A stretch of 64,000 nucleotides of DNA from CF-46 sp042408445 (lineage in GTDB: Bacteria > Chloroflexota > Limnocylindria > Limnocylindrales > CSP1-4). The first letter of the stretch is position 1. Every line of letters begins with the position of its first letter. The stretch covers positions 1 through 64,000 of the forward strand of contig JBHORC010000019.1 of the NCBI GenBank assembly GCA_042408445.1. The letters run 5' to 3'. The notes beneath the pieces are model-generated. The model saw nothing but the letters and a program-made list of their open reading frames with translations. It had not been told where the DNA came from and searched no databases. The position numbers and the translations under genes are program-made. This document shows positions 1-8,989 of the stretch, one piece after another.

Positions 1-325
1 CCGGCGCCGGCGCCGGCGCGGCGCCACCCGCGTGCGGCGGGAACGTCTCCGGCGCGAGCAGCGGAAACGACAGGACGTCCGTCGGGCCCTCGTGGCCGAG
101 ATGTGCCACGTTCAGCTCCGCAAGCTCGGCGTCGTCGCTCAGCACCAGGCCGACCGAGGCTGGGCGCGGCGCGCCGGCAGCCTCGAGCGCCGTCGCGATC
201 GACCTGCCGAGCGCCGCGACCGGGATGGGCAAGGGCAGCGCGACGCTGTCGCGCACGATCGGGTCGATCCGCCAGGGCCCGATCCGAACGGGGCTCCGCC
301 GAGCGCCTGCGGGACGGTCCGTCAC
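1..325 (-). CDS. ybeY: Endoribonuclease YbeY (rRNA maturation factor), 3' end cut by the window edge
   Basis: Metal-dependent RNase of the UPF0054 family that matures the 3' end of 16S rRNA and takes part in 70S quality control. About 108 residues are visible. They contain the family stretch VLSDDAELAELN followed by HLGHEGPTDVLSFP, matching the conserved LN-x-x-(Y/H)-R-x-x-x-x-PTDVLSFP core. The zinc-binding HxxxHxxxxxH motif lies beyond position 1. An Ala/Pro/Gly-rich stretch begins right after the DVLSFP core, where most YbeY proteins go straight into GDI-x-IS. A GTG at 323-325 is the likeliest start; no ATG is in frame. It follows pgpH on the same strand, the usual pgpH-ybeY order. Confidence 0.85.
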   Translation of the reverse strand, partial: MTDRPAGARRSPVRIGPWRIDPIVRDSVALPLPIPVAALGRSIATALEAAGAPRPASVGLVLSDDAELAELNVAHLGHEGPTDVLSFPLLAPETFPPHAGGAAPAPAP

Positions 326-401
326 GCCCGGGGTGCCCGCCGGGTTCGGGGTGTGGCGAGGACCGGGCAGCGTCGGGGACTCGTCGTCGGGAGGCGCGCC
401 G

Positions 402-2606
402 TCACCCGCCCGCCGGCCCGCCGCCCGTCGGTCCGGGTCCACCGCCGGAGCCGCGCGATCCACCACCGGCGGCGCTCCGCCGCGACTCGAGCTCGACGAC
501 CTTGTTCTGCGGATAGGCGATCCGCTGGTGGTACATGCCGAGCAGCTGCTGGACGAACGCTTCCTTGATCCGCTCGATGTCGCGGAGGGTGAGGTCACAC
601 TCGTCGAACTGGCCATCGGCCATCCGCTCGTCGATGATCCGCGCAACCATCGCCCGGATCGCGGGCTCGTCCCGGGACGACAGCGATCGAACGGATGCCT
701 CGACGCCGTCCGCGAGCATGATCAGCGCCGCCTCCCGCGTCTGGGGCTTCGGCCCGGCGTGGCGGAACTTGCGCTCGTCGACGGCCGCGGCGGCGCGCGC
801 TCCGTCGGGCGTCTGGGGACCGCCGTACGGCTCCGCGGCGAGACCGCGGGCGCGGGCGAAGAAGTAGCTCATCGGCGCCGTCCCGTGGTGCTGCGGGATG
901 AACGCGATCAGGCTCTTCGGCAGCTTCGCCTTGTAGGCGATGTCGATGCCGTCGGCGGTGTGGGCCTTGAGGATCTGAGCGGACGTCTCGGGATCGAGCT
1001 GGTCGTGGACGTTCTCGCCGCCGGACTGGTTCTCGATGAAGGCGAGCGGGTTCGCGAGCTTGCCGACGTCGTGGTAGTAGGCCGCGACGCGGGTGAGCAG
1101 CGGGTCGGCGCCGATCGACTCGGCGGCTCGCTCGGCGAGATTGCCCACCATCAGCGAGTGGTGGTACGTCCCCGGCGTCTCGACGAGCAACCGCCGGAGC
1201 AGCGGCTGGGACGGGTTCGCGAGCTCGAGCAGCTGGAACACGGTCAGGATCCCGAACACGCTGCCGAGCGCCGCGAACGAGCCGACGGCGGCCACCGCGG
1301 AGCCGGCGGCGGACAGGAGCGCCGCGCCCATCAGCTCGATGACGCCGCGCGCGTCGTGCGCCCCGAGGAATCCGTACGTCGCGATCACGAGAACGTTCAC
1401 GATCGCGACGAGCAGCCCGGCCTGGACGAAGATCTGGAGGCGGTCGCCGCGCCGGATGGCGACGATGCCGGCCATGCCGCCGAAATAGATGTAGGCCATC
1501 ATCTCGGGCGCGTTGCCGTTCACCGCCCCGCCCAGGAGCGCGAGCAGGCCCAGGACGACGGTCGCGACGCCCGAGTCGAGCAGGATCGCGAGGAGCATGC
1601 CGGCCGCCGCAGTCGGGACGACGAACGGCAACCCGGCCCGGCCCGCGGTGACCTTCAGGACGAGCGTCGTCCCGACGACGATCAGGCCGATCAGGACCAG
1701 CGCGCTCGTGCGGTGCCAGAGGAGCGGCCGGAAGCGCCAGATCCAGCCGAGCAGCACGCCGACCGCGAGGATCGCGAGCAGCAGCCACCCGCCGAGGCGT
1801 GCGACATCAGGCCGCGCATCGGTGAGACCGAAGGCCTCGATCGCCTCCAGCTGGGCGGCCGTGATCCGCGCTCCCTTCCGGACGATCGTCTCGTTCTGGG
1901 CGTAGTCCTCGGTCACCGGCACGACCGCATTCGCCGCGGCCGTCTTCGCCGCGTCGGTCAGCGGCTGGCTGTACGAGCTGTTCGCGACGAGCAACGGCGA
2001 GATGATCGCGGCCGCGAGGGTGGCCTCGTCTCGGTCGAGCAGCGTCATCTGGGTGTCGAGGCTCTGCCGGGCCGGCTCGAGCGCGTTGTCGCGCAGCTCG
2101 TCCCGCTCGGTCTTGTCGAGGACCCGCGAGGCTTCCGCGCGGATCGGCTTCCACTGGTCCTTCGTCAGGGTCCGGATCGTCTGGCGAAGGGCGTCGTCCG
2201 TGATGTCCGGGAGCGCGGAGTCGAGGATCGACGCCCGGCCCTCGTCGGTCACGCCGTTCGCGAATGCGCTGTCGATCGGCGCGACCCGGCGCTCGAATTT
2301 CGCGAGCTGCGCCTGGGCCGTCGCCGTCGCGGCCGACGGGTCGTAGTCGTACACCGCGACGACGCTGTTGCGCGCTGCCTCGCGCGCCTGGGCCGTCTCG
2401 ACATCGCTGACGTAGGAGGTTGCCCGCGGCGCGACGATGTCCGTGGCCGCGACATCACCGACCTTGATCGAGAGGCGCTGCGGCAGAAGGTCGAGCGCGA
2501 AGATCGCCGTCAGCGCGGAGATGAGCAGCACGGAGCCGACCGACAGCCGGGCGAGGTCGCGCCGGGTGAACGTCGGGGCGGCGGTGGTGCGTCGCTGGGT
2601 CAGCAT
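402..2606 (-). CDS. pgpH: 7TM-HD family cyclic-di-AMP phosphodiesterase (PgpH/YqfF-like)
   Basis: Membrane-bound HD-domain phosphodiesterase; characterised members (Listeria PgpH) hydrolyse c-di-AMP. The 734-residue protein has a short cytoplasmic N-terminus, one membrane helix (about residues 22-42), a roughly 220-residue extracellular 7TMR-HD domain, a bundle of about seven hydrophobic helices (about 275-465), and a C-terminal HD domain. HD metal ligands are visible as YHHS near residue 481 and YYHDVGK near residue 510, with HH again in PQHHG. The tail is Gly/Ser/Pro-rich and looks disordered. ybeY lies directly downstream and yqeY upstream, as in many Gram-positive-like genomes. Function by family is secure; the exact substrate is inferred. 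Confidence 0.93.
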   Translation of the reverse strand: MLTQRRTTAAPTFTRRDLARLSVGSVLLISALTAIFALDLLPQRLSIKVGDVAATDIVAPRATSYVSDVETAQAREAARNSVVAVYDYDPSAATATAQAQLAKFERRVAPIDSAFANGVTDEGRASILDSALPDITDDALRQTIRTLTKDQWKPIRAEASRVLDKTERDELRDNALEPARQSLDTQMTLLDRDEATLAAAIISPLLVANSSYSQPLTDAAKTAAANAVVPVTEDYAQNETIVRKGARITAAQLEAIEAFGLTDARPDVARLGGWLLLAILAVGVLLGWIWRFRPLLWHRTSALVLIGLIVVGTTLVLKVTAGRAGLPFVVPTAAAGMLLAILLDSGVATVVLGLLALLGGAVNGNAPEMMAYIYFGGMAGIVAIRRGDRLQIFVQAGLLVAIVNVLVIATYGFLGAHDARGVIELMGAALLSAAGSAVAAVGSFAALGSVFGILTVFQLLELANPSQPLLRRLLVETPGTYHHSLMVGNLAERAAESIGADPLLTRVAAYYHDVGKLANPLAFIENQSGGENVHDQLDPETSAQILKAHTADGIDIAYKAKLPKSLIAFIPQHHGTAPMSYFFARARGLAAEPYGGPQTPDGARAAAAVDERKFRHAGPKPQTREAALIMLADGVEASVRSLSSRDEPAIRAMVARIIDERMADGQFDECDLTLRDIERIKEAFVQQLLGMYHQRIAYPQNKVVELESRRSAAGGGSRGSGGGPGPTGGGPAGG

Positions 2607-2636
2607 CGGATCGGGCTGTGGCGCCGGGAGGGCGCC

Positions 2637-3125
2637 TCAGGACGCCTCGTGGGCGTGGGCCGCGAGGTCAGCCTTTGCAAGCGCGGCGGCGACGAGCTCG
2701 GCCAGGCGGCGGCCGTCGGCGCGGCCCTTCGTCCGCGGGCTCAGCCAGCCCATCACCTTGCCCATGTCCCGGGCGCTCGTCGCTCCGGTCGTGGAGACCG
2801 CCTCGGTGACGAGGGATTCGAGGGTCGCGTCGTCGAGCTGCTCCGGGAGATACGCCTGGAGGATCGCGATCTCCGCTTCCTCCTTCGCGGCGAGATCCTC
2901 GCGATGGCCCTTCCGGAACGCGTCGACGGACTCGCGGCGCGTCTTGACCTCGCGGCCCAGGATGGCCGCGATGTCGTCGTCGGTCAGCGTTCGGTGGTCG
3001 CGCTTCTCGACGAGATAGACCGCGTTCTGGGCCATCCGGAGCACGTCGCGGCGCAGCGCGTCACCCGACCGCATCGCGGCGGTGACGTCGGTCTGGAGTC
3101 GATCTCGAAGGGACACGGATGGCAA
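2637..3125 (-). CDS. yqeY: GatB/YqeY domain-containing protein
   Basis: Small helical protein of the YqeY family, which resembles the tRNA-binding tail domain of GatB. It is thought to assist amidated-tRNA or tRNA-related processes, though its true role is unproven. The 162 residues have the usual YqeY length and the family features SLRDRLQTDVTAAMRSGD at the start, LPEQLDD in the middle and a C-terminal MGKVMGWLSPRTKGRADG segment. Neighbours are rpsU upstream and pgpH downstream, the order seen in Bacillus-type genomes (rpsU-yqeY), which strengthens the call. Confidence 0.92.
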   Translation of the reverse strand: MPSVSLRDRLQTDVTAAMRSGDALRRDVLRMAQNAVYLVEKRDHRTLTDDDIAAILGREVKTRRESVDAFRKGHREDLAAKEEAEIAILQAYLPEQLDDATLESLVTEAVSTTGATSARDMGKVMGWLSPRTKGRADGRRLAELVAAALAKADLAAHAHEAS

Positions 3126-3297
3126 CCTCGGGGCGAGCTTCGCGGGTCGGGTCAGCGACCGGCGAATCGGGAACGCCCTGGGGCGGGGCGGCTACGGAGG
3201 CTCCGCCGATCCGGTCGCCGAAGGGGCGACGAACGATGTGGAGCCTTGGGGAGTGGCGGCCGGAGCGCTCGTCAGGGCGAGCGGCGGGCCGCTGGCC

Positions 3298-3483
3298 TCA
3301 GCCGACCTGCGTTCGGGCGTTCTTCTTGCGCTTCGCTTCCTTGCGCTTCCGCTTCACGCTCGGCTTCTCGTAGTGCTCGCGACGGCGAGCCTCGGCGAGG
3401 ATGCCGGACTGCTGGATCTTCTTGTTGAAGCGGCGGAGGGCGCTTTCGAACGTCTCGTTCTCACCCACTCGGACTTCTGCCAA
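3298..3483 (-). CDS. rpsU: 30S ribosomal protein S21
   Basis: Small-subunit protein near the anti-Shine-Dalgarno end of 16S rRNA. The gene codes for 61 residues, a normal S21 length. It has the family core RVGENETFESALRRFNKK and the very basic C-terminal helix rich in KRKRKEAKRKK. The start is TTG at 3481-3483: a strong ribosome-binding site (AGGAGGTG, minus strand, 3492-3499) sits eight bases upstream, and the preceding in-frame residues (low-complexity Arg/Ala) do not look like S21. It lies upstream of yqeY on the same strand. Confidence 0.95.
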   Translation of the reverse strand: MAEVRVGENETFESALRRFNKKIQQSGILAEARRREHYEKPSVKRKRKEAKRKKNARTQVG

Positions 3484-3837
3484 TTCCGGTTCACCTCCTC
3501 GGGCTCGACTTCGTGCGCGGGCACCGCAGCCTCCGCGGCGCCTCATCCGTCTCGCGCGCTCGGAGCCACCGCCGACGCGAAACGCCCGCCGGACCCGTGA
3601 CGCTCGCGAGCGGGGCCGAAGCGGCTCACGCCGTTCGAATTCCGCACACGCCGCACCGGGTGGCAGGGCCGCCGGAGCATAGCCGAGGCCCCGGGAGGGG
3701 TCAAACCTCCCCGCTGCCTCACGGTCCCGTGCTGGCGGGCCCTCCGGCGCCCTTGCGCCGCGCACGCACCCTCGCCCCGAACTTGTCGATTGTCGCCGTC
3801 ACCGTTCTTATGAGCGCGGAGGCGGCCGCGACGCGCC
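3484..3837. other. Intergenic region between rpsU and the HTH gene
   Basis: About 350 bases with no convincing gene. It must hold the promoter of rpsU-yqeY, but I see no clear -35/-10 pair on the minus strand. A short hairpin (GGGAGG / 7-base loop / CCTCCC, around 3693-3713) could be a leader structure upstream of rpsU, or the end of the HTH transcript that comes from the right. The long frames here are GC-driven shadows. Confidence 0.5.
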
Positions 3838-4605
3838 TCAACCAGGCCGATTCTCGTCTACCGTCGCGCCCGGCCGCGGCCGACAACGCCCGGCTCGTCG
3901 AACGCGCTCACGACGCCAGGCCGGACGCCGAGTGCCGCTCTGCGCGGCATTCGACCAGATCAGCAGGCCGGCGAGCGGCCCGGACGGTGCGGCGAGCCAC
4001 CTTTGCACGGAAGGACCTCGGTCCGGCAAGGTGGCGTCGAGCACCACGCCGGCAAGACGAACGCGGCCCCGCGACGTCGGCGACTGCGCGATCGCGAGCA
4101 GCCTCCCGACCCTGGTCGGCGACCACCCCAACGCAGTCGCGAGATCGGGCGCCAGCCGGGCCTTTCGATCGAGACCGTGCAGCATCGCCTGAAGGTCCGG
4201 CACGACGGGCTTGACCTCGACGACGAGAAGACTTCGCGTCGTCGCGTGCCAGGCCAGCACATCGATCGAGCCGCGCTCGCCCCAGATCGAGAATGACGCC
4301 TCGAGCCGGCACTCCCAACGGGCGCGCGTCAAACGCGCGACGACCGCGGCGACCGTCGCCGCGTGCGCCTCGTCGAGGAGACGGTCGAGCGACTCACCGT
4401 GCCAGCGCAGGCGCACCTCGAGCGAGGCGCCGAGCGCGGCGGAGACGCGCTCGAGGTCCGAAATTGATGCGTGCGACACCAGCCCGCGCTCGAGCTCGCT
4501 CACCGAATCCCGAGGAACGCGGGCGGCGGCGGCAAGGTCTGCCTGGCGCAGCCGAGCGCGCAACCGCAGGGCGCGCAGCTGAAGGCCGAGCCGCACCGAG
4601 TCCAT
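3838..4605 (-). CDS. XRE-type helix-turn-helix protein with a C-terminal PD-(D/E)XK-like domain
   Basis: The first ~60 residues form an XRE/Cro-type HTH (LRLRARLRQADLAAAARVPR then a second helix with SVSELERG). The following ~130 residues include RGSIDVLAWH and, a strand later, LLVVEVKP. This Asp...Glu-x-Lys spacing is the signature of the restriction-nuclease (PD-D/ExK) fold. I therefore read it as a DNA-binding protein with a nuclease-fold partner domain, active or relic. A start at 4605 (MDSVRLG) fits the HTH best; ATG at 4617 is also in frame. It is divergent from the acyl-CoA ligase gene with only ~60 bases between them. Its target and activity are unknown; it may act alone as a regulator rather than in a restriction system, since no methylase lies nearby. 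Confidence 0.72.
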   Translation of the reverse strand: MDSVRLGLQLRALRLRARLRQADLAAAARVPRDSVSELERGLVSHASISDLERVSAALGASLEVRLRWHGESLDRLLDEAHAATVAAVVARLTRARWECRLEASFSIWGERGSIDVLAWHATTRSLLVVEVKPVVPDLQAMLHGLDRKARLAPDLATALGWSPTRVGRLLAIAQSPTSRGRVRLAGVVLDATLPDRGPSVQRWLAAPSGPLAGLLIWSNAAQSGTRRPAWRRERVRRAGRCRPRPGATVDENRPG

Positions 4606-4668
4606 CCCCGTCAGCATCGGGCGAGCGGGTTCACTGCGGCTCGCCTGCCCCTCTACCATCGATCGACG

Positions 4669-6537
4669 ATGGATCACCAGGTCGAAGGTCCGACCGCGGC
4701 CGAGGGGACCGAACCCGAAACCGCGGCGAGGTCCGCCGAAGCAGGCGCGGCGTCACCGGCGAGCGCCGAGGAAGCGGCGACGAGGTCCGCCGGGGCCGGC
4801 GCCACGGCACACGGGGCGGCACCGGACGCCCCAACGTCCGCGGGGGCCGGCGCCCCGACCAAGCCCGCGGACCCGCCCCGCACGATCCTCGACCTGCTCG
4901 ATCTCGCGTTCGGCCGGTACGCCGATCGGCCCGCCGTCGGCCTGTGGCACGAGGGCGGGACCCGCACCACCTGGACGTATCGCGAGCTGGATCGCCGCAG
5001 CCGGCTCGCGGCGTGGCGACTCCGCCACCAGCTCGGTCTCGAGCCGGGCGACCGCGTCCTCACCTGGAGCCCGTCCGGCCCGGAGCTCCCCGCCGTCTAC
5101 TTCGGGGCGATGCGGGCCGGCCTGATCCTCGTGCCGCTCGACCTACGGATGAGCACGGAGGCGATCCAGGGCATCGTCAAGCGGGCCGAGCCGAAGCGGC
5201 TCCTGATCGGCGCCGGACAGGACGCTCCGGACGCAACGGCAGCGGGGCTCGCCGACTTCCCGACGACAACGATCGAGTCCCTGACGCGCGAGCCGGACGA
5301 CCGGGACGGCTCGACGGCCGAAGCGATGGAACGAGACGTGGCCTCCTGGCCAAGGCCGCAACCCGAGGAGGTCTGGGACCTGATCTTCACGTCCGGGACG
5401 ACGGGAACCCCGAAGGGGGTGATGGTCGCGCACGACAACCTGCTCGCCACGATGGCGGCGATCAACCGCGTCATCCCGCCGCTCGAGCATCGCGTGATCA
5501 GCGTCCTGCCGCTCAGCCACCTCTTCGAGCAGGCGATCGGCCTGATCTACGCGCTGAGCGTCGGGGCGGACATCCTCTACGTCCGCAGCCGGAACCCGCG
5601 GGTCCTGTTTGCCGCCCTCCAGGCGCATCGCGTGACGAGCATGATCGTCGTGCCGCAGGTGCTCGACCTGTTCTGGAGCGCGATCGAGCGCGAGGCCGAC
5701 CGAAGCGGTCGCCGCAGCCTGTTCGACCGCCTCCGACGCATCGCCCGCCGCCTCCCCTACCCCGCCCGGCGCCTCATCTTCCGGAGCGTCCACCGCCGGC
5801 TCGGTGGCAGCCTGAGCCTCTTCGTGTCATCGGGCGCGTTCCTGCCGCCTGCGCTCCAGCAGGCGTGGGAGGACCTCGGCGTGGTCGTCATCCAGGGCTA
5901 CGGCAGCAGCGAGAACGGCTTCGGGACCTGTACGACGCGCGAGGACCACGGCCTCGGGACGGTCGGGCGGCCGATGCCACCCGTCCAGCTCCGGATCGCC
6001 GACGACGGCGAGGTGCTGTTCGCCGGTCCGACCCTCTTCAAGGGCTACTGGCGCGACGCCGAGGCGACGGCCCGCGCGATCGACCCGGACGGCTGGTACC
6101 ACACCGGCGACATCGGACAGCTCGACCCCGACGGCCGGCTCGTCCTCAGCGGCCGGACCAAGGATCGGATCGTCCTGCCGAACGGCTTCAAGGTCTACCC
6201 GGAGGACATCGAGAACGCGCTACGCGTCGCCGGTCTGCGCGACGCGATCGTGGTCGAGACCGAGCCGGGCCGGATCGAGGCGGTCGTGCTCCTCCGCGGT
6301 GCCGGAGCGGAGACGGCCGAATCCGCGAAGCCGATCGTCGACGCCGCGGTCCGCGGCGCGAACAGCCAGCTCGGGCCACAGCAGCGGATCGCGGCCTGGC
6401 GGCTCTGGCCGGAGGACGACTTCCCCCGGACCCACACCTTGAAGATCCGGCGCGACCCGGTTCGGGCGTGGGCCGGCGGCGAGCGCGAACCCACGGTGAC
6501 CCAGCGGGACGGCGAGCGGGCTAGCGCGGGACGCTGA
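4669..6537 (+). CDS. AMP-dependent acyl-CoA synthetase/ligase
   Basis: ANL-superfamily enzyme activating a carboxylic acid, probably fatty, with ATP and CoA. The 622-residue product has an Ala/Glu/Pro-rich, disordered N-terminus of ~60 residues and then the adenylation domain. The P-loop-like motif IFTSGTTGTPKGVMV is near residue 239, YGSSENGFG provides the A5 motif, and GWYHTGDIG (about 475) plus the hinge GRTKDRIVLPNGFKVYPEDIE mark the C-terminal domain. The catalytic Lys of the last motif is represented by the TLKIRRD segment. ATG at 4669 was chosen because upstream in-frame residues are low complexity and overlap the divergent HTH gene. Substrate length cannot be read from sequence. Confidence 0.9.
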   Translation: MDHQVEGPTAAEGTEPETAARSAEAGAASPASAEEAATRSAGAGATAHGAAPDAPTSAGAGAPTKPADPPRTILDLLDLAFGRYADRPAVGLWHEGGTRTTWTYRELDRRSRLAAWRLRHQLGLEPGDRVLTWSPSGPELPAVYFGAMRAGLILVPLDLRMSTEAIQGIVKRAEPKRLLIGAGQDAPDATAAGLADFPTTTIESLTREPDDRDGSTAEAMERDVASWPRPQPEEVWDLIFTSGTTGTPKGVMVAHDNLLATMAAINRVIPPLEHRVISVLPLSHLFEQAIGLIYALSVGADILYVRSRNPRVLFAALQAHRVTSMIVVPQVLDLFWSAIEREADRSGRRSLFDRLRRIARRLPYPARRLIFRSVHRRLGGSLSLFVSSGAFLPPALQQAWEDLGVVVIQGYGSSENGFGTCTTREDHGLGTVGRPMPPVQLRIADDGEVLFAGPTLFKGYWRDAEATARAIDPDGWYHTGDIGQLDPDGRLVLSGRTKDRIVLPNGFKVYPEDIENALRVAGLRDAIVVETEPGRIEAVVLLRGAGAETAESAKPIVDAAVRGANSQLGPQQRIAAWRLWPEDDFPRTHTLKIRRDPVRAWAGGEREPTVTQRDGERASAGR

Positions 6538-7117
6538 ACCCGATTCCGAGCGTGTTCAGGGCATCGGCGACGCGCCCGGCCGTCGGATCCGACGAGGCCG
6601 ACGGAAGCCACGAGTAGAGGATCAGGGTCGGCCCGAGGGCGCGGATGGCGTGCTGCTCGCCGAGCGGGAACTGGACCCGACCGGCACCGGTGCCGAGATA
6701 CCCGGCCTCCTCGTTGCCGGCATCGACCGCGGACGCGGCGTCCGGAAACTCGTAGACGACGATGAACCCGGCGTCGGGCTGGTCCGGGAGGACGACCTGG
6801 TACACCGCCCGGGGCGCGTCGCGGAGGCGGGCGGATTCGGGCGGCCGATACGACCGCGTGGCGTCGCCGAACTGGACCTGGACGGTCCCGAGCGCGGTCG
6901 CGATCGAGCCGCGCGTCGCCGCGGCGTTGGCGCCGGCCGTCGCCGCCGGGCCGACGGATTCGGCCGGGAGCGACGCCGGCGAGCCGTTGGCGGCGATCCC
7001 ACAGCCGGCGCCGAGGCCGGCGAGCAGCACGGTCGCGAGGGCCAGGGTCGGGAAGCCCGAACGGCTTCGGCGGCGGTCGGCGCGCGGAGCTGGAGCTGCC
7101 CGCAGACCCTGCGTCAT
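6521..7117 (-). CDS. Putative secreted or lipid-anchored protein of unknown function
   Basis: A 198-residue protein with a basic start (PRADRRRSRSG), a hydrophobic segment (about residues 25-40) and a cysteine in LGAGCG that could be a lipidated Cys, although the residue at -3 (Gly) is not ideal for a lipobox. An Ala/Ser-rich linker follows, then a compact domain of ~130 residues (VYQVVLPDQPDAGFIVVYEF... to ...DALNTLGIGFSVPR). I do not recognise the family. ATG at 7117 overlaps the stop of the HIT gene (ATGA), which suggests translational coupling. It converges on, and overlaps by 17 bases, the acyl-CoA ligase. Confidence 0.75.
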   Translation of the reverse strand: MTQGLRAAPAPRADRRRSRSGFPTLALATVLLAGLGAGCGIAANGSPASLPAESVGPAATAGANAAATRGSIATALGTVQVQFGDATRSYRPPESARLRDAPRAVYQVVLPDQPDAGFIVVYEFPDAASAVDAGNEEAGYLGTGAGRVQFPLGEQHAIRALGPTLILYSWLPSASSDPTAGRVADALNTLGIGFSVPR

Positions 7118-7488
7118 CCGGGCGGCCAGTCGAACGAGCGCCCACCCATCAGGTGGAAATGGAGATGGTCGACCGTCTGGCCGCCCCACCGACCGACGTT
7201 GCTGACGATCCGGAAGCCGGCGTCGGCGATCCCCTGCTCGCGCGCGATCCGGGCGGTCGTCGCGAACAACCGCCCGAGCAACGGCCCGTCGTCCTCCTCG
7301 AGATTGGCAGCCGACGGGATGTGGACTTTCGGGATCACGAGGATGTGCGTCGGGCTGCGTGGCGCGATGTCGTGGAACGCGAGCACGAGGTCGTCGTCCG
7401 CGACGGTGCGGGCCGGCAGCTCGCCGCGCGCGATGCGGCAGAACAGGCAGTCTGGCTGCGACGATCGATCAGCGGGCACGGGCGACAC
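7114..7488 (-). CDS. HIT (histidine triad) family nucleotide-binding protein
   Basis: HIT hydrolases cleave nucleoside phosphoramidates and related dinucleotides. The 124 residues begin with a CLFCRIARGELPA motif, where two Cys often bind zinc in this subgroup. The middle has HILVIPKVHI and the end has the triad VDHLHFHLMGGR (H-x-H-x-H). It overlaps the end of mtaB by 20 bases and is coupled to the lipoprotein gene by ATGA. The mtaB-HIT pairing is common in Gram-positive and Chloroflexota genomes. Confidence 0.94.
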   Translation of the reverse strand: MSPVPADRSSQPDCLFCRIARGELPARTVADDDLVLAFHDIAPRSPTHILVIPKVHIPSAANLEEDDGPLLGRLFATTARIAREQGIADAGFRIVSNVGRWGGQTVDHLHFHLMGGRSFDWPPG

Positions 7489-8989
7489 CTCCGGACGACG
7501 CGGCGGGCATCGACAGCGCCACGACCCGCCCGACGACGCGGTCGCTCAGCTCGCGGTCCACGCCTTCGACCGCGACGCGGCCGATCGCGTTCTCGCTGAT
7601 CGCTGGGGCAGCGCCGGACGGCGGAGACGGCGCCGCGACCAACGTGTGATCGGCGGCGTGGCCGACCCAGCGACCGTCGCCGAGCCGCGTCTCGAACAGG
7701 ACGTCGACCGCCCCACCGACGTGCGACGCCGCCCACCGCCGGCGGGCATCGGCGGCAAGCGCGAGCAGCTCGGCCGCTCGTCGCTTCTTCGCCCGCTCGT
7801 CCACCTGACCGACCATCCGGGTCGCCGCGGTCCCGGGTCGCGCCGAGTAGCGGAAGACGTGGAGGCCCGCGAGACCCAGCGAGTCGATGAACGCAAAGCT
7901 GCGCTGCCAGGCCGCCTCATCCTCCGTCGGGAAGCCGACGATCGCGTCCGCGTGGATCGCGACGCCGGGGAGTGCCTCACGGGCTCGCGCGACGATCGCC
8001 GCGTACTCGCGGCTCACGTACCGCCGCCCCATCCGGCGGAGCACGCCGTCGTCGCCGGACTGGAGCGGCAGGTGGAGGTGCGGCAGCGTCCGCGGCGCAG
8101 CGTCGGCCCAGACGCGAAGCAGAGCGTCGTCGAGATGCTGCGGCTCGATCGACGAGATCCGGAGCCGCTCGACCGGGGTCTCGTCGAGGATGCGCCGGAC
8201 GAGGCCGGCGAGCGTCAGCGCGGACCGTCGATGCGAGCCCCGGAAGCCTCGCTCGGACCAGCCGCCGTCGTACGTCCCGATGTTGATCCCCGTGAGCACG
8301 ACCTCGCGGTGGCCGGCCGCAAGCGCACGCCGGACGTCCGCGATGACGGCGTCCGGGGGCAGGCTCCGCTCGGGACCGCGGGCGGCGGGGATGATGCAGT
8401 ACGTGCAGTGGAACGAGCAGCCGTCCTGGACCTTGACGAACGCACGCGTTCGCTCGACCGCCGCCCGGCCGTCGTGAATGCCTCCGATCGCGGCGGCGGC
8501 CATCGCGACCGGTTCGACTCCGGAAAGTGTCGGCAGCGCGCGAGGCAGCGTCGCCCCCGCGGCCGTCGCGCCCGCCGCCTCGGCAGGAACCGGGTCCGCG
8601 CGGCCGAGCAGCCCCTCGATCTCCGCGAGCAGCGCGTCCTTCGCCCGGTTGTCGACGAGCCGGGCGGTGGGATCGGCGCGGCGGATTGCGTCCCCGGCCA
8701 CCTGAACGGAGCAGCCGGTGACCACGACCTCCGCGTCCGGGCTCGTGCGCCGCGCACCCCGCACCGCGTGACGCGACTTCGCGTCGGCCTCGGCGGTCAC
8801 GGTGCACGTGTTGACGAGGACGAGATCGGCCCGCTGATCGCCGTCGACGACGGCAATGCCGAGCTCGCGCAGCCGCCGCGCAGCGGCCTCCATCTCGGAC
8901 TGGTTCACCTTGCAGCCGAGGTTCGTGATCGCGGCGGTGCGGACGCGGGCATCGGGCGCGGGACGCGCGAGGGACGCCACCGCGCTCAC
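7469..8989 (-). CDS. mtaB: tRNA (N6-threonylcarbamoyladenosine-C2)-methylthiotransferase MtaB
   Basis: Radical-SAM methylthiotransferase converting t6A37 to ms2t6A37 in tRNAs decoding ANN codons. The N-terminal UPF0004 domain shows TNLGCKVNQSE (about 25), VNTCTV and VVTGCSVQ, the three cysteines of the auxiliary cluster. The radical-SAM motif is GCSFHCTYC near residue 190. A TRAM-like domain ends the protein. At 506 residues it is longer than the usual ~430-450, partly from an Ala/Thr-rich insert before the SAM domain. GTG at 8989 overlaps the upstream stop (GTGA). GTG at 8992 is an alternative. Confidence 0.92.
   Translation of the reverse strand: MSAVASLARPAPDARVRTAAITNLGCKVNQSEMEAAARRLRELGIAVVDGDQRADLVLVNTCTVTAEADAKSRHAVRGARRTSPDAEVVVTGCSVQVAGDAIRRADPTARLVDNRAKDALLAEIEGLLGRADPVPAEAAGATAAGATLPRALPTLSGVEPVAMAAAAIGGIHDGRAAVERTRAFVKVQDGCSFHCTYCIIPAARGPERSLPPDAVIADVRRALAAGHREVVLTGINIGTYDGGWSERGFRGSHRRSALTLAGLVRRILDETPVERLRISSIEPQHLDDALLRVWADAAPRTLPHLHLPLQSGDDGVLRRMGRRYVSREYAAIVARAREALPGVAIHADAIVGFPTEDEAAWQRSFAFIDSLGLAGLHVFRYSARPGTAATRMVGQVDERAKKRRAAELLALAADARRRWAASHVGGAVDVLFETRLGDGRWVGHAADHTLVAAPSPPSGAAPAISENAIGRVAVEGVDRELSDRVVGRVVALSMPAASSGGVARAR

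Noticed and set aside
11..31. GC-only repeat at the window start as an origin or repeat element
   Set aside because: It is coding sequence for the Ala/Pro loop of YbeY.
225..3428. 1067-residue plus-strand open frame across the pgpH-yqeY region
   Set aside because: It is the antisense shadow of pgpH and yqeY. Composition is Arg/Asp/Glu-rich noise with no domain, and both minus-strand genes are clear.
4293..6524. 743-residue frame overlapping the acyl-CoA ligase
   Set aside because: Arg/Pro/Ala-rich frame-shifted shadow; the ligase motifs lie in the other frame.
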